Shown: positions 42,416 through 52,395 of the stretch, piece by piece
Layout of the letters: each line of letters starts with the position of its first letter
Position numbering within the stretch: position 1 is the first letter of the stretch
NCBI GenBank assembly: GCA_964035575.1
Contig: OZ037892.1
Span: 372,001 to 436,000 of the forward strand
Length of the DNA: 64,000 nt
Direction: 5' to 3'
Source of the DNA: Rhynchopus sp. YZ270_cl-10
Taxonomy: Eukaryota > Euglenozoa > Diplonemea > Diplonemida > Diplonemidae
The notes under the pieces: generated by a model
What the model was told of the DNA's origin: nothing
Databases searched by the model: none
The model's input: the letters and a program-made list of their open reading frames with translations, nothing else
Translations under genes and position numbers: made by a program

Positions 42416-42529
42416 ATTTAAAAAGACGTTGCGAATCCCTGAGGAGAGGAGACAGAAAAAGAGTGTTTCTGCAATCAACAGAAAGGGAGCATTTTGAAGA
42501 GATGCATATCGTACAACATCTCAATTTAA

Positions 42530-42596
42530 CCCTATACACCCCAAGCCATGGCATCATTTCGAATGCCACTAAAGTGGCACTTTGGGATGTATAGGG
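42530..42596. mobile_element. 67-bp TTAA-flanked mini-element
   Basis: Inverted ends CCCTATACACCCCAA and TTGGGATGTATAGGG face each other and are directly flanked by TTAA (42526-42529, 42597-42600). CCCT ends with a TTAA target are the piggyBac signature. It would fold completely, and has no coding capacity. Confidence 0.65.
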
Positions 42597-42758
42597 TTAA
42601 ACAAAAAAGAACAGAAACAAAGAAAAATTTATAAGATGATCCTAAGCCTCGCTTAGTGCACCTTACAAACAAACAAAACGCACATAGTAAATGAAACCAC
42701 CAAACAAAGCAACAAAAACTCCCCCCCACCCACCCACCCACCCCCCCACCACCTTCTC

Positions 42759-44306
42759 CTAGATGACAAACGTCACCGCACCTCTGCTGTCCCCCATTTC
42801 CACTTCGTCCACCTGCTGCTCTGGGGGCTCATCGTCCCCTTGCATCATGCCATGTCCACTTTGCGCACTTCGCACGGCGTCTTTGAGGTCCATTTGGAAG
42901 AGGTGACCTATTTGCTCTAGGGTCAGCCCTTTTGTCTCTGGCATGTATGTCCACATCCACCAGGCTCCAAGAAGCGAGACCACACAAAACGCAAAGAAAA
43001 AAAACTCCGGGCAGCTTTCGACCACCAGAGGGAAACATAGTGCGATGAGACCATTCAAAAACCAATTCGTGAAAATCGCTTGGCTTTGCCCCTTACTGCG
43101 AATGCAAAGCGGGTAGATCTCCGCATTCACTGTCCATGGCACTCCGGACAGACCTAGCCCAAAGGTAAACAAATATGCTGCCAACGATGGCAACGCCATA
43201 ATCCGAATTTCGGTCGCAAATGAAAGCCCCAACGCAAATACCGACGGTGCGACCAGAAGCGCAGAAATAATTGCAAGATAGCGTCGCCCTTTTCTCTCCA
43301 TATAATATATTGAAACGCACACCCCTATCGCCTGTGTTATATCACACAGAACTGCCCCCCAGATCGAAAACTCCTCCGAAAACCCTGCAGACTTGAGAAT
43401 CGATGCAGAATAGTACATCACAGTGTTGATCCCCGAGGCCTGGTTCATCACCATCATAACTATCCCGAGGTACAGCGGACGGCGGAAGCGCGGCTCCGAC
43501 CACATTTCGCAAAACGACTTTTCGGTGCCGACACTATACGCAGAGTCATTCATCTCAATACGCTCTTCTGTTGCGTCCTTATCGTTCCCATGGAGACTGA
43601 CAAAGATTTTGTTCGCCTCATCCACCCTACCCTTCATCGCCAACCACCTAGGACTCTCCGGGAGGTACCTAAACAGCACCATCTGTATTATCGCCGGCAC
43701 CGCAGCAAACCCCATACTAACCCTCCACGACTTCCCATAGTACCGGCACACTACATTGACCAACCCCGCAGAGACCTGGCCTAGGGCTACACTCAGATCG
43801 TTCAGTGCAATGATCTGACCTCGTTCCTTAGGGGGCACGCATTCCGCTGCGTAAAGCGGGATAGTGCAGGTTGCAAGACCAATGGCAAGACCTAGGGCTA
43901 ATCGAGAGAGTGCAAGGGTAATCACGTTGAAGGATAAGACAATTCCAAAGGCTCCGGAGGCAAAGAGCGCTGCTGCGCCGATGGTGCAGTTTTTCCGGCC
44001 ATAAGTGAAGTTCATGGGTCCTGCAACCAGGCATGCGACGGCGGCTGCGATGCATGTAATGCTCACGCATAGCCCCTTCTCGAAGTTTGAGAGCATCAGA
44101 TCGTCGGCAGCCCAATCAAATGCGCCAGACACAACACCAGTGTCGTACCCAAAAAGAAAAAACCCGATGCACGACCCCAGCACCACCAAGCGCACCCTTG
44201 CGCGGGAGGGTGCGATGTGCGCTGTGGCCTCCACCTCAGTCATCGACTCTGCGGCGGACATTTGGTGTGTAGGGGAAGGGGACTTCTGGTAGGGGTGTAC
44301 GGACAT
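42759..44306 (-). CDS. Sugar transporter, major facilitator superfamily
   Basis: A 515-residue protein with about 12 membrane segments and the hallmarks of the sugar porter family. These are GYDTGVVSG in helix 1, GRKN after helix 2, PLYAAECVPPKERG before helix 5, RYLPESPRWL before the central loop, NQASGINTVMYYS in helix 7, MERKGRR between helices 8 and 9, PWTVNAEIYPLCIRSKG near helix 10 and YMPETKGLTLEQI after helix 12. It probably moves a hexose or polyol across the plasma membrane with or without protons. PWTVNAEIYPL differs slightly from typical glucose carriers and leaves inositol-type substrates open. Start at the ATG at 44306 (MSVHPYQ); a hydrophilic N-terminal tail of about 38 residues precedes helix 1. 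Length is normal. Confidence 0.95.
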   Translation of the reverse strand: MSVHPYQKSPSPTHQMSAAESMTEVEATAHIAPSRARVRLVVLGSCIGFFLFGYDTGVVSGAFDWAADDLMLSNFEKGLCVSITCIAAAVACLVAGPMNFTYGRKNCTIGAAALFASGAFGIVLSFNVITLALSRLALGLAIGLATCTIPLYAAECVPPKERGQIIALNDLSVALGQVSAGLVNVVCRYYGKSWRVSMGFAAVPAIIQMVLFRYLPESPRWLAMKGRVDEANKIFVSLHGNDKDATEERIEMNDSAYSVGTEKSFCEMWSEPRFRRPLYLGIVMMVMNQASGINTVMYYSASILKSAGFSEEFSIWGAVLCDITQAIGVCVSIYYMERKGRRYLAIISALLVAPSVFALGLSFATEIRIMALPSLAAYLFTFGLGLSGVPWTVNAEIYPLCIRSKGQSQAIFTNWFLNGLIALCFPLVVESCPEFFFFAFCVVSLLGAWWMWTYMPETKGLTLEQIGHLFQMDLKDAVRSAQSGHGMMQGDDEPPEQQVDEVEMGDSRGAVTFVI

Positions 44307-45261
44307 CAATGCACTGTGCGCATCATGGTACTAAATACCTACCGGATGTCAATAGGCAGGCAGTGGGAGGCTGACTCATAGGCAACCTCAGTTCAGAGAT
44401 GGTAGCCCCAGAACACCTGGGGGACACCATGCCTTTTCCCTACATCCATTTAGAGGTTTGCATCTGATATGCTCTTCACTCATCAATCAGATGAACAGGA
44501 ACAGGGTAAGCAGGCCTATGATGTAGTCTCCGGCTGGGGGGAAAGCAAAGACTACCTAACTATCGATTATCATGCAACACTGTACGCAAAATGACAGGAA
44601 AAATGGTTACAAAACGAACCCCCATACACCGACCCACCCTATCATCCCCGTAAAACATCTCGAGTTTCATGCTCTCCCAGGTGTCCGTCCTCAGGAGTGG
44701 AGGGCAAGCAGCACCTCATAGGGGAACAGACGGCCTGATTACCCCGCACCCTCCTCCACCCTCCAAAATACCCCCCCACGATTGAACTTCGACGAAACGA
44801 ATTGTCAAGAGGTTGGGCAGCAACGTGGGCCCACACGAATCTCACACTCTTCTCTCTCTCCTTTACCTGCGTGTCCCCTCCCCCTCCCCCCTCCCCTTCC
44901 TCCACAACGCCCAAGCCATGCCATGCTCTAAAACGCATTTCTCTATCTCTGCAAACTCCAGCATTGCTGCAAGAATAGAACCGTTGCCGATAAATGAACT
45001 TAAGCAACAGCGCTTCAACCTCAAAGAATTCAAAGAAAATAAAAAAGATAGTGCATCACATTGTGGAGACTATTTGACAGAGAACCTCCCCCTCAACAGT
45101 GCAGCCATTTTGCGGCACCACCCTCAGGTAACCCCCCTCTGCTTTGTTTTTAGTGCTGCGCTACATGGCGGGCTTCCTCAAACAAAAATGGCACGTGAGC
45201 CACCACTTGGTACCGCGAACCTCGCCAATTCTGAGGCTGAAACCACCAGCACACCTCATCG
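44307..45261. other. Intergenic spacer without recognisable content
   Basis: About 950 bp between the transporter and LRR genes. A plus-strand frame from about 44920 to 45126 looks mildly protein-like and ends at CAG-GTAACC, but nothing flanking supports it. No repeats of the families listed here were noticed. Confidence 0.4.
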
Positions 45262-46599
45262 TCATTGTGCGGCTCTCTGCCGTTTGTGTGCTTGCTGGGG
45301 GGATTCGTCTCTGCTGCGTTTCGGGCGTGCTTCAACCACAAGATGCCTCAGCTCGCACTTCACTACTGCGTCGGACACAGTACTGCTGCAGCCGGTAAGG
45401 TGAATACTCTTCAACGAAGTGCAGTTCGGAAGAAAGTGCGAACCAACAACCTTAACCCTGCTGAGTGGGGAAAGATCCAGAGTGGTTAAACCTTTGCAGC
45501 CGTCGAGAAAGTAGCTATAGATTCTTGTAGAGTTGCTGAGTGGCGAAAGATCCAGAGTGGTTAAACCTTCGCATCCACTGAGAAAGTTTGAACAAATTTC
45601 TGTCAAGTTGCTGAGTGGTAAAAGATCCAGAGTAGTTAAACCTTTGCAGCGGTCGAGAAAGTAGCAACCGATGTGCGTCACCTTGCTGAGTGGCGAAAGA
45701 TCCAGAGTGGTTAAACCTTCGCATCCGCTGAGAAAGCTGTGGCAAATTTCTGTCAAGTTGCTGAGTGGTAAAAGATACAGAGTAGTTAAACCTTTGCATT
45801 CGTCGAGAAAGTTCGCACCAATTTCTGTCACGTTGCTGAGTGGCGAAAGATCCAGAGTAGTTAAACCTTTGCAGAAGTTGAGAAAGTAGTTACTGATTAC
45901 TGTCGCGTTGCTGAGTGGCGAAAGATCCAGAGTGGTTAAACCTTCGCATCCGCTGAGAAAGCTTTGGCGAATTTCTGTCAAGTTGCTGAGGGGTAAAAGA
46001 TCCAGAGTAGTTAAACCTTTGCAGCCGTCGAGAAAGCTCGAACCAATTTCTGTCACGTTGCTGAGTGGCGAAAGATCCAGAGTAGTTAAACCTTCGCAGC
46101 CGTGGAGAAAGTAGAGACCAATGTGCATCACCTTGCCCAACCCTGACAGGTCGATGCTTGTCAACGTTGTACAACCGTCCAGAAACCAATCACCAACTTC
46201 CGTCACACACGACACAGCACTCAGATCAAGTCTCGTTAGCGATGAACCCGACAAGAAGTAATCCGGAATGACAGTCGCAACCTCCGCCTGCAGAAGCAAA
46301 CACGCCACCTCAGGATCCTCCACCTCCTCCAACCGCTCTGCAGTGATGTCCGTCTCACCCAACGCATGAAGCTCTGCTCGGGCTGCGTACTTCTTAGTTT
46401 TCGTCAGGATGATTGTGTCTCCAGCACTCAGCTGCGTGATGTCCTCTCCTTCGTCCTTCCCTCCGAAGCCCATGTGGAAGCTGTCCTCAGCCAACCCCAC
46501 TGCAGACGCCACCTTCTGCCGCATCGTCTCCGTTGTGTCATCCACACCCACCTCGATCATGAACGAGTTGTCGTCGTACCCCTTGATGGTTACGTCCAT
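45262..46599 (-). CDS. Ubiquitin-like/leucine-rich repeat protein
   Basis: A 445-residue protein. Residues 1-70 form a ubiquitin-like domain (MDVTIKGYDD, then FMIEVGVDDTTETMRQKVASA across strand 2 and the helix, then LSAGDTIILTK), followed by AARAELHALGE, also seen in the ankyrin gene at 58309. Residues about 110-400 are twelve 24-residue leucine-rich repeats of the BspA-like kind, consensus LTTLDLSPLSNVTEIGSxFLDGCKG. Repeats occur in a larger three-repeat unit, and the DNA (about 45400-46130) is a strong tandem array, so it is recently expanded. The C-terminal tail (RPKRSRDES, HKRQR) could be a bipartite nuclear signal. There is no signal peptide. It is likely a nuclear or cytosolic adaptor, with function unknown. 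Confidence 0.87.
   Translation of the reverse strand: MDVTIKGYDDNSFMIEVGVDDTTETMRQKVASAVGLAEDSFHMGFGGKDEGEDITQLSAGDTIILTKTKKYAARAELHALGETDITAERLEEVEDPEVACLLLQAEVATVIPDYFLSGSSLTRLDLSAVSCVTEVGDWFLDGCTTLTSIDLSGLGKVMHIGLYFLHGCEGLTTLDLSPLSNVTEIGSSFLDGCKGLTTLDLLPLSNLTEIRQSFLSGCEGLTTLDLSPLSNATVISNYFLNFCKGLTTLDLSPLSNVTEIGANFLDECKGLTTLYLLPLSNLTEICHSFLSGCEGLTTLDLSPLSKVTHIGCYFLDRCKGLTTLDLLPLSNLTEICSNFLSGCEGLTTLDLSPLSNSTRIYSYFLDGCKGLTTLDLSPLSRVKVVGSHFLPNCTSLKSIHLTGCSSTVSDAVVKCELRHLVVEARPKRSRDESPQQAHKRQRAAQ
45400..46130 (-). repeat. 72-bp tandem coding repeat of the LRR gene
   Basis: The 72-bp units are close enough at DNA level to read by eye, with alternating GTTGCTGAGTGGCGAAAGAT and GTTGCTGAGTGGTAAAAGAT forms on the plus strand. 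The alternation gives a roughly 216-bp higher-order period. Confidence 0.85.
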
Positions 46600-47191
46600 T
46601 TTGTCTTCTTTTTGTACTGCTCTATTGTGTGGTGGTTGTGGGAGTAGGAGAGGACATCAGAACACTGAAGGAGGCAATCATGGTGGGAAGAAGGCACGGA
46701 GTGCGTGGAGGAAAGCATTGGTGGAGATCGTACGAACGCAGAAACGTGACCACACACGGCTGAGACGAAAATCAGTGGAAAGCCGCCACCACGTCCTTTA
46801 CAGGTGATGAGAAAGAGCAGATGTGTGAAGGTAGTGTTCTGAACTGTCTGCTCAGGTGTGTGGTTCACGTACCTTCGCGGGACTGCAGTTTATGCATTCA
46901 ATAAATTGATAGGGGGTTTGCGCATAGGTAGAAGAGTGCAAAAACCAAAAGACGGGGGAGGGGAGGGGACAGATGGGAGGGAGGGGGGTCGTCTTATTTC
47001 ATCATTCCTTCCTGGTTGACGGGGGTAAGACCACCACAAGAGCATCAGGGTAAGCAAATTCCCTGAGAGAAACAAGGTGGTGGTCCGTTTGTGATTCGTT
47101 TTGAGGGAGGTTTTGAGACAAAAAAGCGAAAAAAAAAAACAAAAACAAAAAAACAAAAAAAAGCAATGCAACAAACAAACAAATACCCCAC

Positions 47192-47391
47192 GCAGCTACT
47201 CGCAACATCGTGTGTGGGGATGTGTCTCTTGCTTTGTGTCGTTGGAACTGAGTTGAGATTTAATGTTCCCACAAAAAGAAGAAAATCTAAAAAAAAGGAG
47301 ACAAAGGAGACAAAGCTGGGGCATGGGGGTGAAAAACCCATCAAACCGTCAGGAAAGCTCCTCCATCCACTCAGTTTAATTCATGACAGCT
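47192..47391 (-). pseudogene. Duplicated 5' end of the cysteine protease gene
   Basis: This matches 50380-50562, the 5' flank plus the first 17 coding bases of the protease gene, in the same orientation. It keeps the ATG and codons for MLRVAA, then sequence diverges completely into a poly-Phe/Leu frame. The upstream block is well preserved (TCAAACCGTCAGGAAAGCTC, CTCAGTTTAATTCATG). It is either the stump of a deleted tandem paralogue or a duplicated leader/acceptor region now lying upstream of the LRR gene. Confidence 0.82.
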
Positions 47392-47414
47392 AGAACCAAT
47401 TTTTTTTTTTTTGA

Positions 47415-47462
47415 AAACTTGGTTGTATTAGTGTAGCCACCCTAGAGTGTGCTCCACTATAC
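47415..47462 (+). repeat. Short repeat family D (type copy)
   Basis: Core CTTGGTTGTATTAGTGTAGC then CACCCTAGAGTGTGCTCCACTAT, with TAGTG and CACTA able to pair. Other copies: 3019-3066, 27099-27147, 27962-28007, 36097-36145, 59788-59835, 61030-61062 (right half only). All are in the plus orientation; 3019 is intronic. Confidence 0.88.
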
Positions 47463-48080
47463 TTTTTTTCAAATTTTTTGGGACACTGGCTATCTGAAAC
47501 AATGTTGGTAGTTTGGTTGCTGGTCGTGTCTCACAAGCACCCACAGCAACCCGTTAATAGTTGTTTATTTTTTCTTCTTTTTTGTTTTGATAAATTGTTG
47601 TAGTGGAGTTGCCTCGGTTGTGTTGCCACAGTTTGTGCAGTCTCCACTTTAAATCTCTTTTTTTATTTTTTTGAAAAGAAATTTAAGTGTCATATTTCGT
47701 GTAGAGTGTGTACACGAGGGGCAACTGAACACAGCGAGCGTCCAGAGAAAGGGAAAGGGATATGGAACGTTTCTTTTTTGGCAGTCCTCGCCTACAACCT
47801 GAGGATACAACATGCATTGAACCGCACGTGCCCAGACACCTGTATCACCGGTATCAAGTAAAAATGTGGTCCAAGGAGAAGCGATTGGGGGGGTGGGGAG
47901 GGGAGGGGAGGGGAGATTTGCGAGAGTACAACAAAAGTAAAACATTCTTAGATCGGCATGCATGGGGGTGTGCAGTGAATGGCACACCCCGTGCAGCCCG
48001 TCTGTCGAACTCAGCTCACACGTTAATTAATACACAGCCCCCTTGATCAGGGGAACACGTTTTGTTAGATTATCCTACCT

Positions 48081-50396
48081 TCACCACGCATAGCCGATCT
48101 CTCCCTTGGTCAGGTTGCCGCAGACTGCCCTCGACCCTGCAGGCCAGTTCAGGGTCTGTTCGTGGTTTGTGAAAGTGCAGAAGTGGTCCTCCGACGAACT
48201 CCCGATGCTCGCCCCAGTCGGGCAGGAAGCACTGCCTGTCCCCAGAGGCCACAGGTAGGCGAAGTAGCCGCTGCTGAAGTAGGTGCAGTCCGGCTGAATC
48301 AGCGACGCGGACGGCATAACCACACCATTCGTGCCGTTCACCCATATGCACGAACGCCCACGTGTCACAGACGGCGAGGGGCACGTGCCCACCGGTGTCG
48401 GCGCTGGTGTCGGCGCTGGTGGCGGCCCCGGGACACCCTGCATAAGAGGGAACATAGGGTCTGTCTTGATGCCACACTGGTCGGAGTCGCGCTCCAGTCG
48501 GAGGTACCCTTTCTCACCCCACGTCGTGTCCCAGGAGTTCTTGATGGTCCAGTACTTCGTACCCGCGTCAACACCAAACCCAACAATCAACACCGCGTGG
48601 TCATTCGCCTTGTTGCAGCACCCCTTCATGATCCCGCCCGTGTACGGCCACCAAAGCTGCGTCATCGCGTCCACTGTGATGGACAGAGGGCCGTGTGAGG
48701 TCACATACGCCGCCATCGCCGACTCGTTCGATGCCACATTGTAATGCCCGGTCACCGTCGCGTCTGCCTTGACGTGGCCTTCTTTCGTGCATGCCGGCAC
48801 CTTCCCGTTCCCGCTCACGTAGGGGTAGCTCGCCTCTGTTGCGATACCGTTCTTCGCAATGTAGTCCACCGCACGGTACGGCCACCCACCTCCACATCCG
48901 TCGTTCCCGTCCTTGTTGTCGCAGCTCACGAGGTCCTGCTCACTCAGGGACACCAGCGGGTGACCGGCAATGGCCCACGCACTTTCGATGGATCCCGTGG
49001 TTGAAAAGCTCCAGCAACTTCCACATTGCGCCTGGTTCTTCACAGGCGTCACCATCCCCTTCGTGCGCCAGTCAAAGGACCCAGGCACCGCACGTGCCTC
49101 CTCCGCTGTCGGGGTCCACACGGCGTCAGCCTCGCTCCGCACAGGCGCACGTCCGCACCCCTTGTACTTCGTCTCAAATTCCTCCACCGACAGGTCCGCA
49201 AGCCCATTGTACCGTGGCTTCTGCCCTGCGAGCGCCACGTGCACCTTGAAGTTCGCAAAGCGCTGCGCCTCCTCTGCAGCCGACGCGTATGTCCTCGTGT
49301 GCTCACGCTTCCACTGTGCGAACACCGCCACCAGCTCGTCACTCGTCGGCACAGGCGGCACAGTCGCCTTGGCCGCAGGCATGTGCGCACGCCCCTTCAC
49401 CCCCGCGGGCCCGAACAGCGTCTTCCGCGACAGCACCGCCTTCGAGAAGCTGAAGGCAGTCGACCCCCACTCCATCTGGCACGAGAACGTCTCCCCCGCT
49501 GGCACAATGAAGTAGCAGCTGCCACCATCCCCGAGGTCGTTCCTGTCGTCGCCCCACGCACACACGTTCACAGCCCCGTATCCGCAGTGGAACGAGTTGT
49601 ACTCCTGGTCCACAGACTGCGTTGACACCGACACGAATAGGTCCTTGTCCGTGTGCGGGTTCGTGTACGCACAGTCGCACAGGTTGTTCTCAGGGTACGT
49701 CACATTTGGGCAGTTCCACGCAGTCTCAATCTCCGCCGCCACGTCCAGAACCGACTCTGCGAAAGCCAGACCTGCCGAAGCCGTCACCTTGGCCGTCCCG
49801 GTGCACGTCAGGCTCGCCGTCGAGGGCAGGAGGAAGTTGCACGACGTCGACCCCCCCGCAGAGTTCACGCGCCACGAGCACACCTCCATGCCCCCGTACT
49901 GGCACGCCGCAGTCGCGTTCGTCTGCGACGTCAAGGCCATCGACACCCACAGGTCCGCCGCACCGTTCTGGTACGCACACTTCTCGGCCGCGCCACCCTT
50001 GCACCCCAGCTGCTTCCCCGCTCCCGATGCAATGCTCTTCGCCGTCGTCGCTGCGGCGTGCGCCCCGATCAGGTTCACCGTCCCGTTCCCGCTGCACGAG
50101 AACGAGCGCCCAGACCCCAACATGAAGAAGCAGTCCCCTGCGCTACCTGACGCCTCCGCCATCCAACCCCGCTCACAGTACACCATCTCCTCCCCGACAC
50201 ATGAGAACCCACCGCTAGCCTCGCTCCCTGACGGCTCGTACTGGAAGAACAGCGACACGATCTCGTCCGTCGCGCCTGCCGTGTACTGGCACCCTGCCGA
50301 GGAGATCGGCGAGTGGCAGTTCGGCAGTTCCTTAAAAACTGCCTCTGCGCTCGCCGTAGCCACAAAGGGTAGCAACACTGCAGCTACTCGCAACAT
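48081..50396 (-). CDS. Secreted papain-family cysteine protease with extra Cys-rich domains
   Basis: The 771-residue precursor. Residues 1-18 are a signal peptide. Three homologous Cys-rich modules of about 95 residues follow (about 25-115, 130-225, 228-325), each with CxYGxxxVCxW and SCxFxxPxxxSxxCxG-like motifs. An I29-type propeptide lies at about 353-412 (VFAQWKREHTRTY, RFANFKVH, NGLADLSVEEF). The C1A catalytic domain at about 438-650 has all key residues: Gln455, Cys461 (QCGSCWSF), His600 (NDHAVLIVGFG) and Asn620 (IKNSWDTTWGEKGY). A Pro/Thr hinge (655-668) leads to a C-terminal Cys-rich domain similar in style to the N-terminal modules. Expected to act in lysosomes, food vacuoles or outside the cell. 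The accessory modules may bind substrate or carbohydrate; they are not a family I recognise. Confidence 0.95.
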   Translation of the reverse strand: MLRVAAVLLPFVATASAEAVFKELPNCHSPISSAGCQYTAGATDEIVSLFFQYEPSGSEASGGFSCVGEEMVYCERGWMAEASGSAGDCFFMLGSGRSFSCSGNGTVNLIGAHAAATTAKSIASGAGKQLGCKGGAAEKCAYQNGAADLWVSMALTSQTNATAACQYGGMEVCSWRVNSAGGSTSCNFLLPSTASLTCTGTAKVTASAGLAFAESVLDVAAEIETAWNCPNVTYPENNLCDCAYTNPHTDKDLFVSVSTQSVDQEYNSFHCGYGAVNVCAWGDDRNDLGDGGSCYFIVPAGETFSCQMEWGSTAFSFSKAVLSRKTLFGPAGVKGRAHMPAAKATVPPVPTSDELVAVFAQWKREHTRTYASAAEEAQRFANFKVHVALAGQKPRYNGLADLSVEEFETKYKGCGRAPVRSEADAVWTPTAEEARAVPGSFDWRTKGMVTPVKNQAQCGSCWSFSTTGSIESAWAIAGHPLVSLSEQDLVSCDNKDGNDGCGGGWPYRAVDYIAKNGIATEASYPYVSGNGKVPACTKEGHVKADATVTGHYNVASNESAMAAYVTSHGPLSITVDAMTQLWWPYTGGIMKGCCNKANDHAVLIVGFGVDAGTKYWTIKNSWDTTWGEKGYLRLERDSDQCGIKTDPMFPLMQGVPGPPPAPTPAPTPVGTCPSPSVTRGRSCIWVNGTNGVVMPSASLIQPDCTYFSSGYFAYLWPLGTGSASCPTGASIGSSSEDHFCTFTNHEQTLNWPAGSRAVCGNLTKGEIGYAW

Positions 50397-51906
50397 CGTG
50401 TGTGGAGATGTGTCTCTTGCTTTGTGTCGTTGGAACTGAGTTGAGATTTAATGTTTCCCGCGAAAAAAAACCCCCCCTAAAAAAGGAGACAAAGCTGGGG
50501 TGAAAAACCCATCAAACCGTCAGGAAAGCTCCTCCGTCCACTCAGTTTAATTCATGGCAGCTCTCTAGGCGAACTGCGACCCAGCAAATAATCCCCCCTC
50601 CCCAGCAGCAAGCGGTTCACAAAAAAAAAACATAGTTTGCGACACAGAACAACACTCCACCGCCAATCTGCTCAAAGATCAGTACCCCTGACACACATTA
50701 CACAATGCTCAACAAGGTGTCCTCTTACACAGAAAGGCTCACCCCGATACGGAGACCCTACACCTACATTCGCACAGGCTTTTCCACACAGGGTTCTGGT
50801 GGGCTTTAGAATAAAACCCCCATTACCATAGCCCAAAACCAGCTCCCCCCCCCTTCCCCGCTACCTCCCTCTACCACCTCTACCCAACAAGTGGATGTCG
50901 ACATTCAATATCTAATAACGCATACACTACTCAATACCCCCCCTAGAGCTCACATACAGCCCCTACACCCTTACCTCCACATCTCTCTTGGTGTCCCATG
51001 CTGTACCGACAGTGGGGGCATCACCCTCTCTGGAGGATGTTTACCTCTTTACCTCTCGTAGGACAACACAGAATAGTTCTGAATACCCCTTCCGGACAAC
51101 GGGAGGAAATACAGCCAACACACTTCACCCTCTCATTTGAGTGTGGTAAGCCATAGTTAACCCCATTGGTCTGACTCCAAAAAAAATTCCAGAAAAAAAT
51201 GGTGGAAATGGCGCGGGAAATGCAAAACCTTGCAGGAAAATGATCTGCTCAAATCGAACTGAGACGCAAGCCAGAATAAAACAGATAAAAAAAAAATGAC
51301 ATCAGACAAAAAAAATAATGGCCTTTTTTTTTGTAGGATAGTAACAGGGGGTGGTGGTGGTGGGAGGAGGGGGAATATTTGTAGGGTGTGGAATACTTTC
51401 TATTTTGTATTTGCAAAAAAAAAAAAACACAAAATAGAAATATTCCGATTGTGAAATATTCTTGATTATTTTTCCCGATCACATTTTTTTTTAAGAAAGG
51501 TTGTCTGTTCTCACGCCTCGAAGGACGCAAGCACTAAACATAGTTTCCCCAGATAGATGGGGTGTGTTAGGCATGAGCAGAGGGGTTTGTGGGGTGTGCC
51601 AGACCCTGCTATTCACAAGGCGTTTTTTTTTTTGTGTCGACAATCGCCTAAGAACCCGCTTGGGGAACCTAGGGTATGTACTCAATGTTGGCCGAAGCCT
51701 TTGTACTACAGAAGGAAAAGACGTCAATCGTCCTGAACCTCTTTTTTTTTCTTTTTTTTTGTGTCAAAGTCTGGTTTTTTTTTGCGTTGCTTATTATTCT
51801 GATTTTTGACTTTGATTTTTCGTTCGTTTCCACAAAAAATAAAGATTTGAAAAAGAGAAGATTTTTAGATTTCCCTTATTTCAAAACAATTCTTGCAAAA
51901 AATATT

Positions 51907-52062
51907 TGGGTGATCTATGATCGTCTCCGTGGGACACGTAACAGGCTGTGAGACCTTGTGAGAGCCTGTGAGAGCTTGTGAGACTCTGTGAGAGCTTGTG
52001 AGAGCCTGTGAAAGCTTACTGAGAGCTAGTGAAAAAATCTCTCCCCGTTCATAGATCACCCA
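51907..52062. mobile_element. 156-bp MITE with internal 10-mer tandem repeat
   Basis: Terminal inverted repeats TGGGTGATCTATGA and TCATAGATCACCCA are flanked by a 5-bp direct repeat ATATT (51902-51906, 52063-52067). A 3-bp reading is also possible if one more base is given to each end. The interior is a degenerate tandem array of GTGAGAGCCT / GTGAGAGCTT units. Confidence 0.75.
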
Positions 52063-52395
52063 ATATTGCCTTACTCGGCCACCAAAAAAAAAGAGAGAAA
52101 AATACTTTACACGACTAAACGGTACAAAAATCAAAGAGGGGAAACTAGTTGATGGTGCAAAATATCTCTACAGATGCACCAGATATCGGGTGAAGGGAAG
52201 GGAATGTATATTAGAGAAAAAAGGTAGAATTGAAATACAAAGCCCTCTCGTGAACAGTGTATCTCTGCCTAAAGTAAACAATTATGAGGAAATAATCTAG
52301 GATAAAAATTGGGGGGCAAACACTTCGCTTTGGAAGACACTTTCAAAAAAAAAAAAAAGGGTGAAAGTCAAATGTATACACATATACACAGGGTT

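Larger units (their letters stand above)
41180..42758. other. Repeat-rich spacer between Vps37-like and transporter genes
   Basis: Contains a family C repeat at about 41262-41340, family A repeats at 41934-41978 and 42620-42665, the second hAT MITE (42118-42415) and the tiny TTAA-flanked element (42530-42596). ORFs inside the MITE are not genes. Confidence 0.65.
46600..48080. other. Spacer holding a duplicated protease 5' end
   Basis: Contains the 200-bp copy of the protease gene's start region at 47192-47391 and a family D repeat at 47415-47462. Otherwise purine/pyrimidine-biased sequence with no supported gene. Confidence 0.6.

Noticed and set aside
44813-45126. Plus-strand frame ending at CAG-GTAACC that looked like an exon
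   Set aside because: The donor does not fit the GTAT pattern, no partner exon was found, and it opposes the cluster direction.
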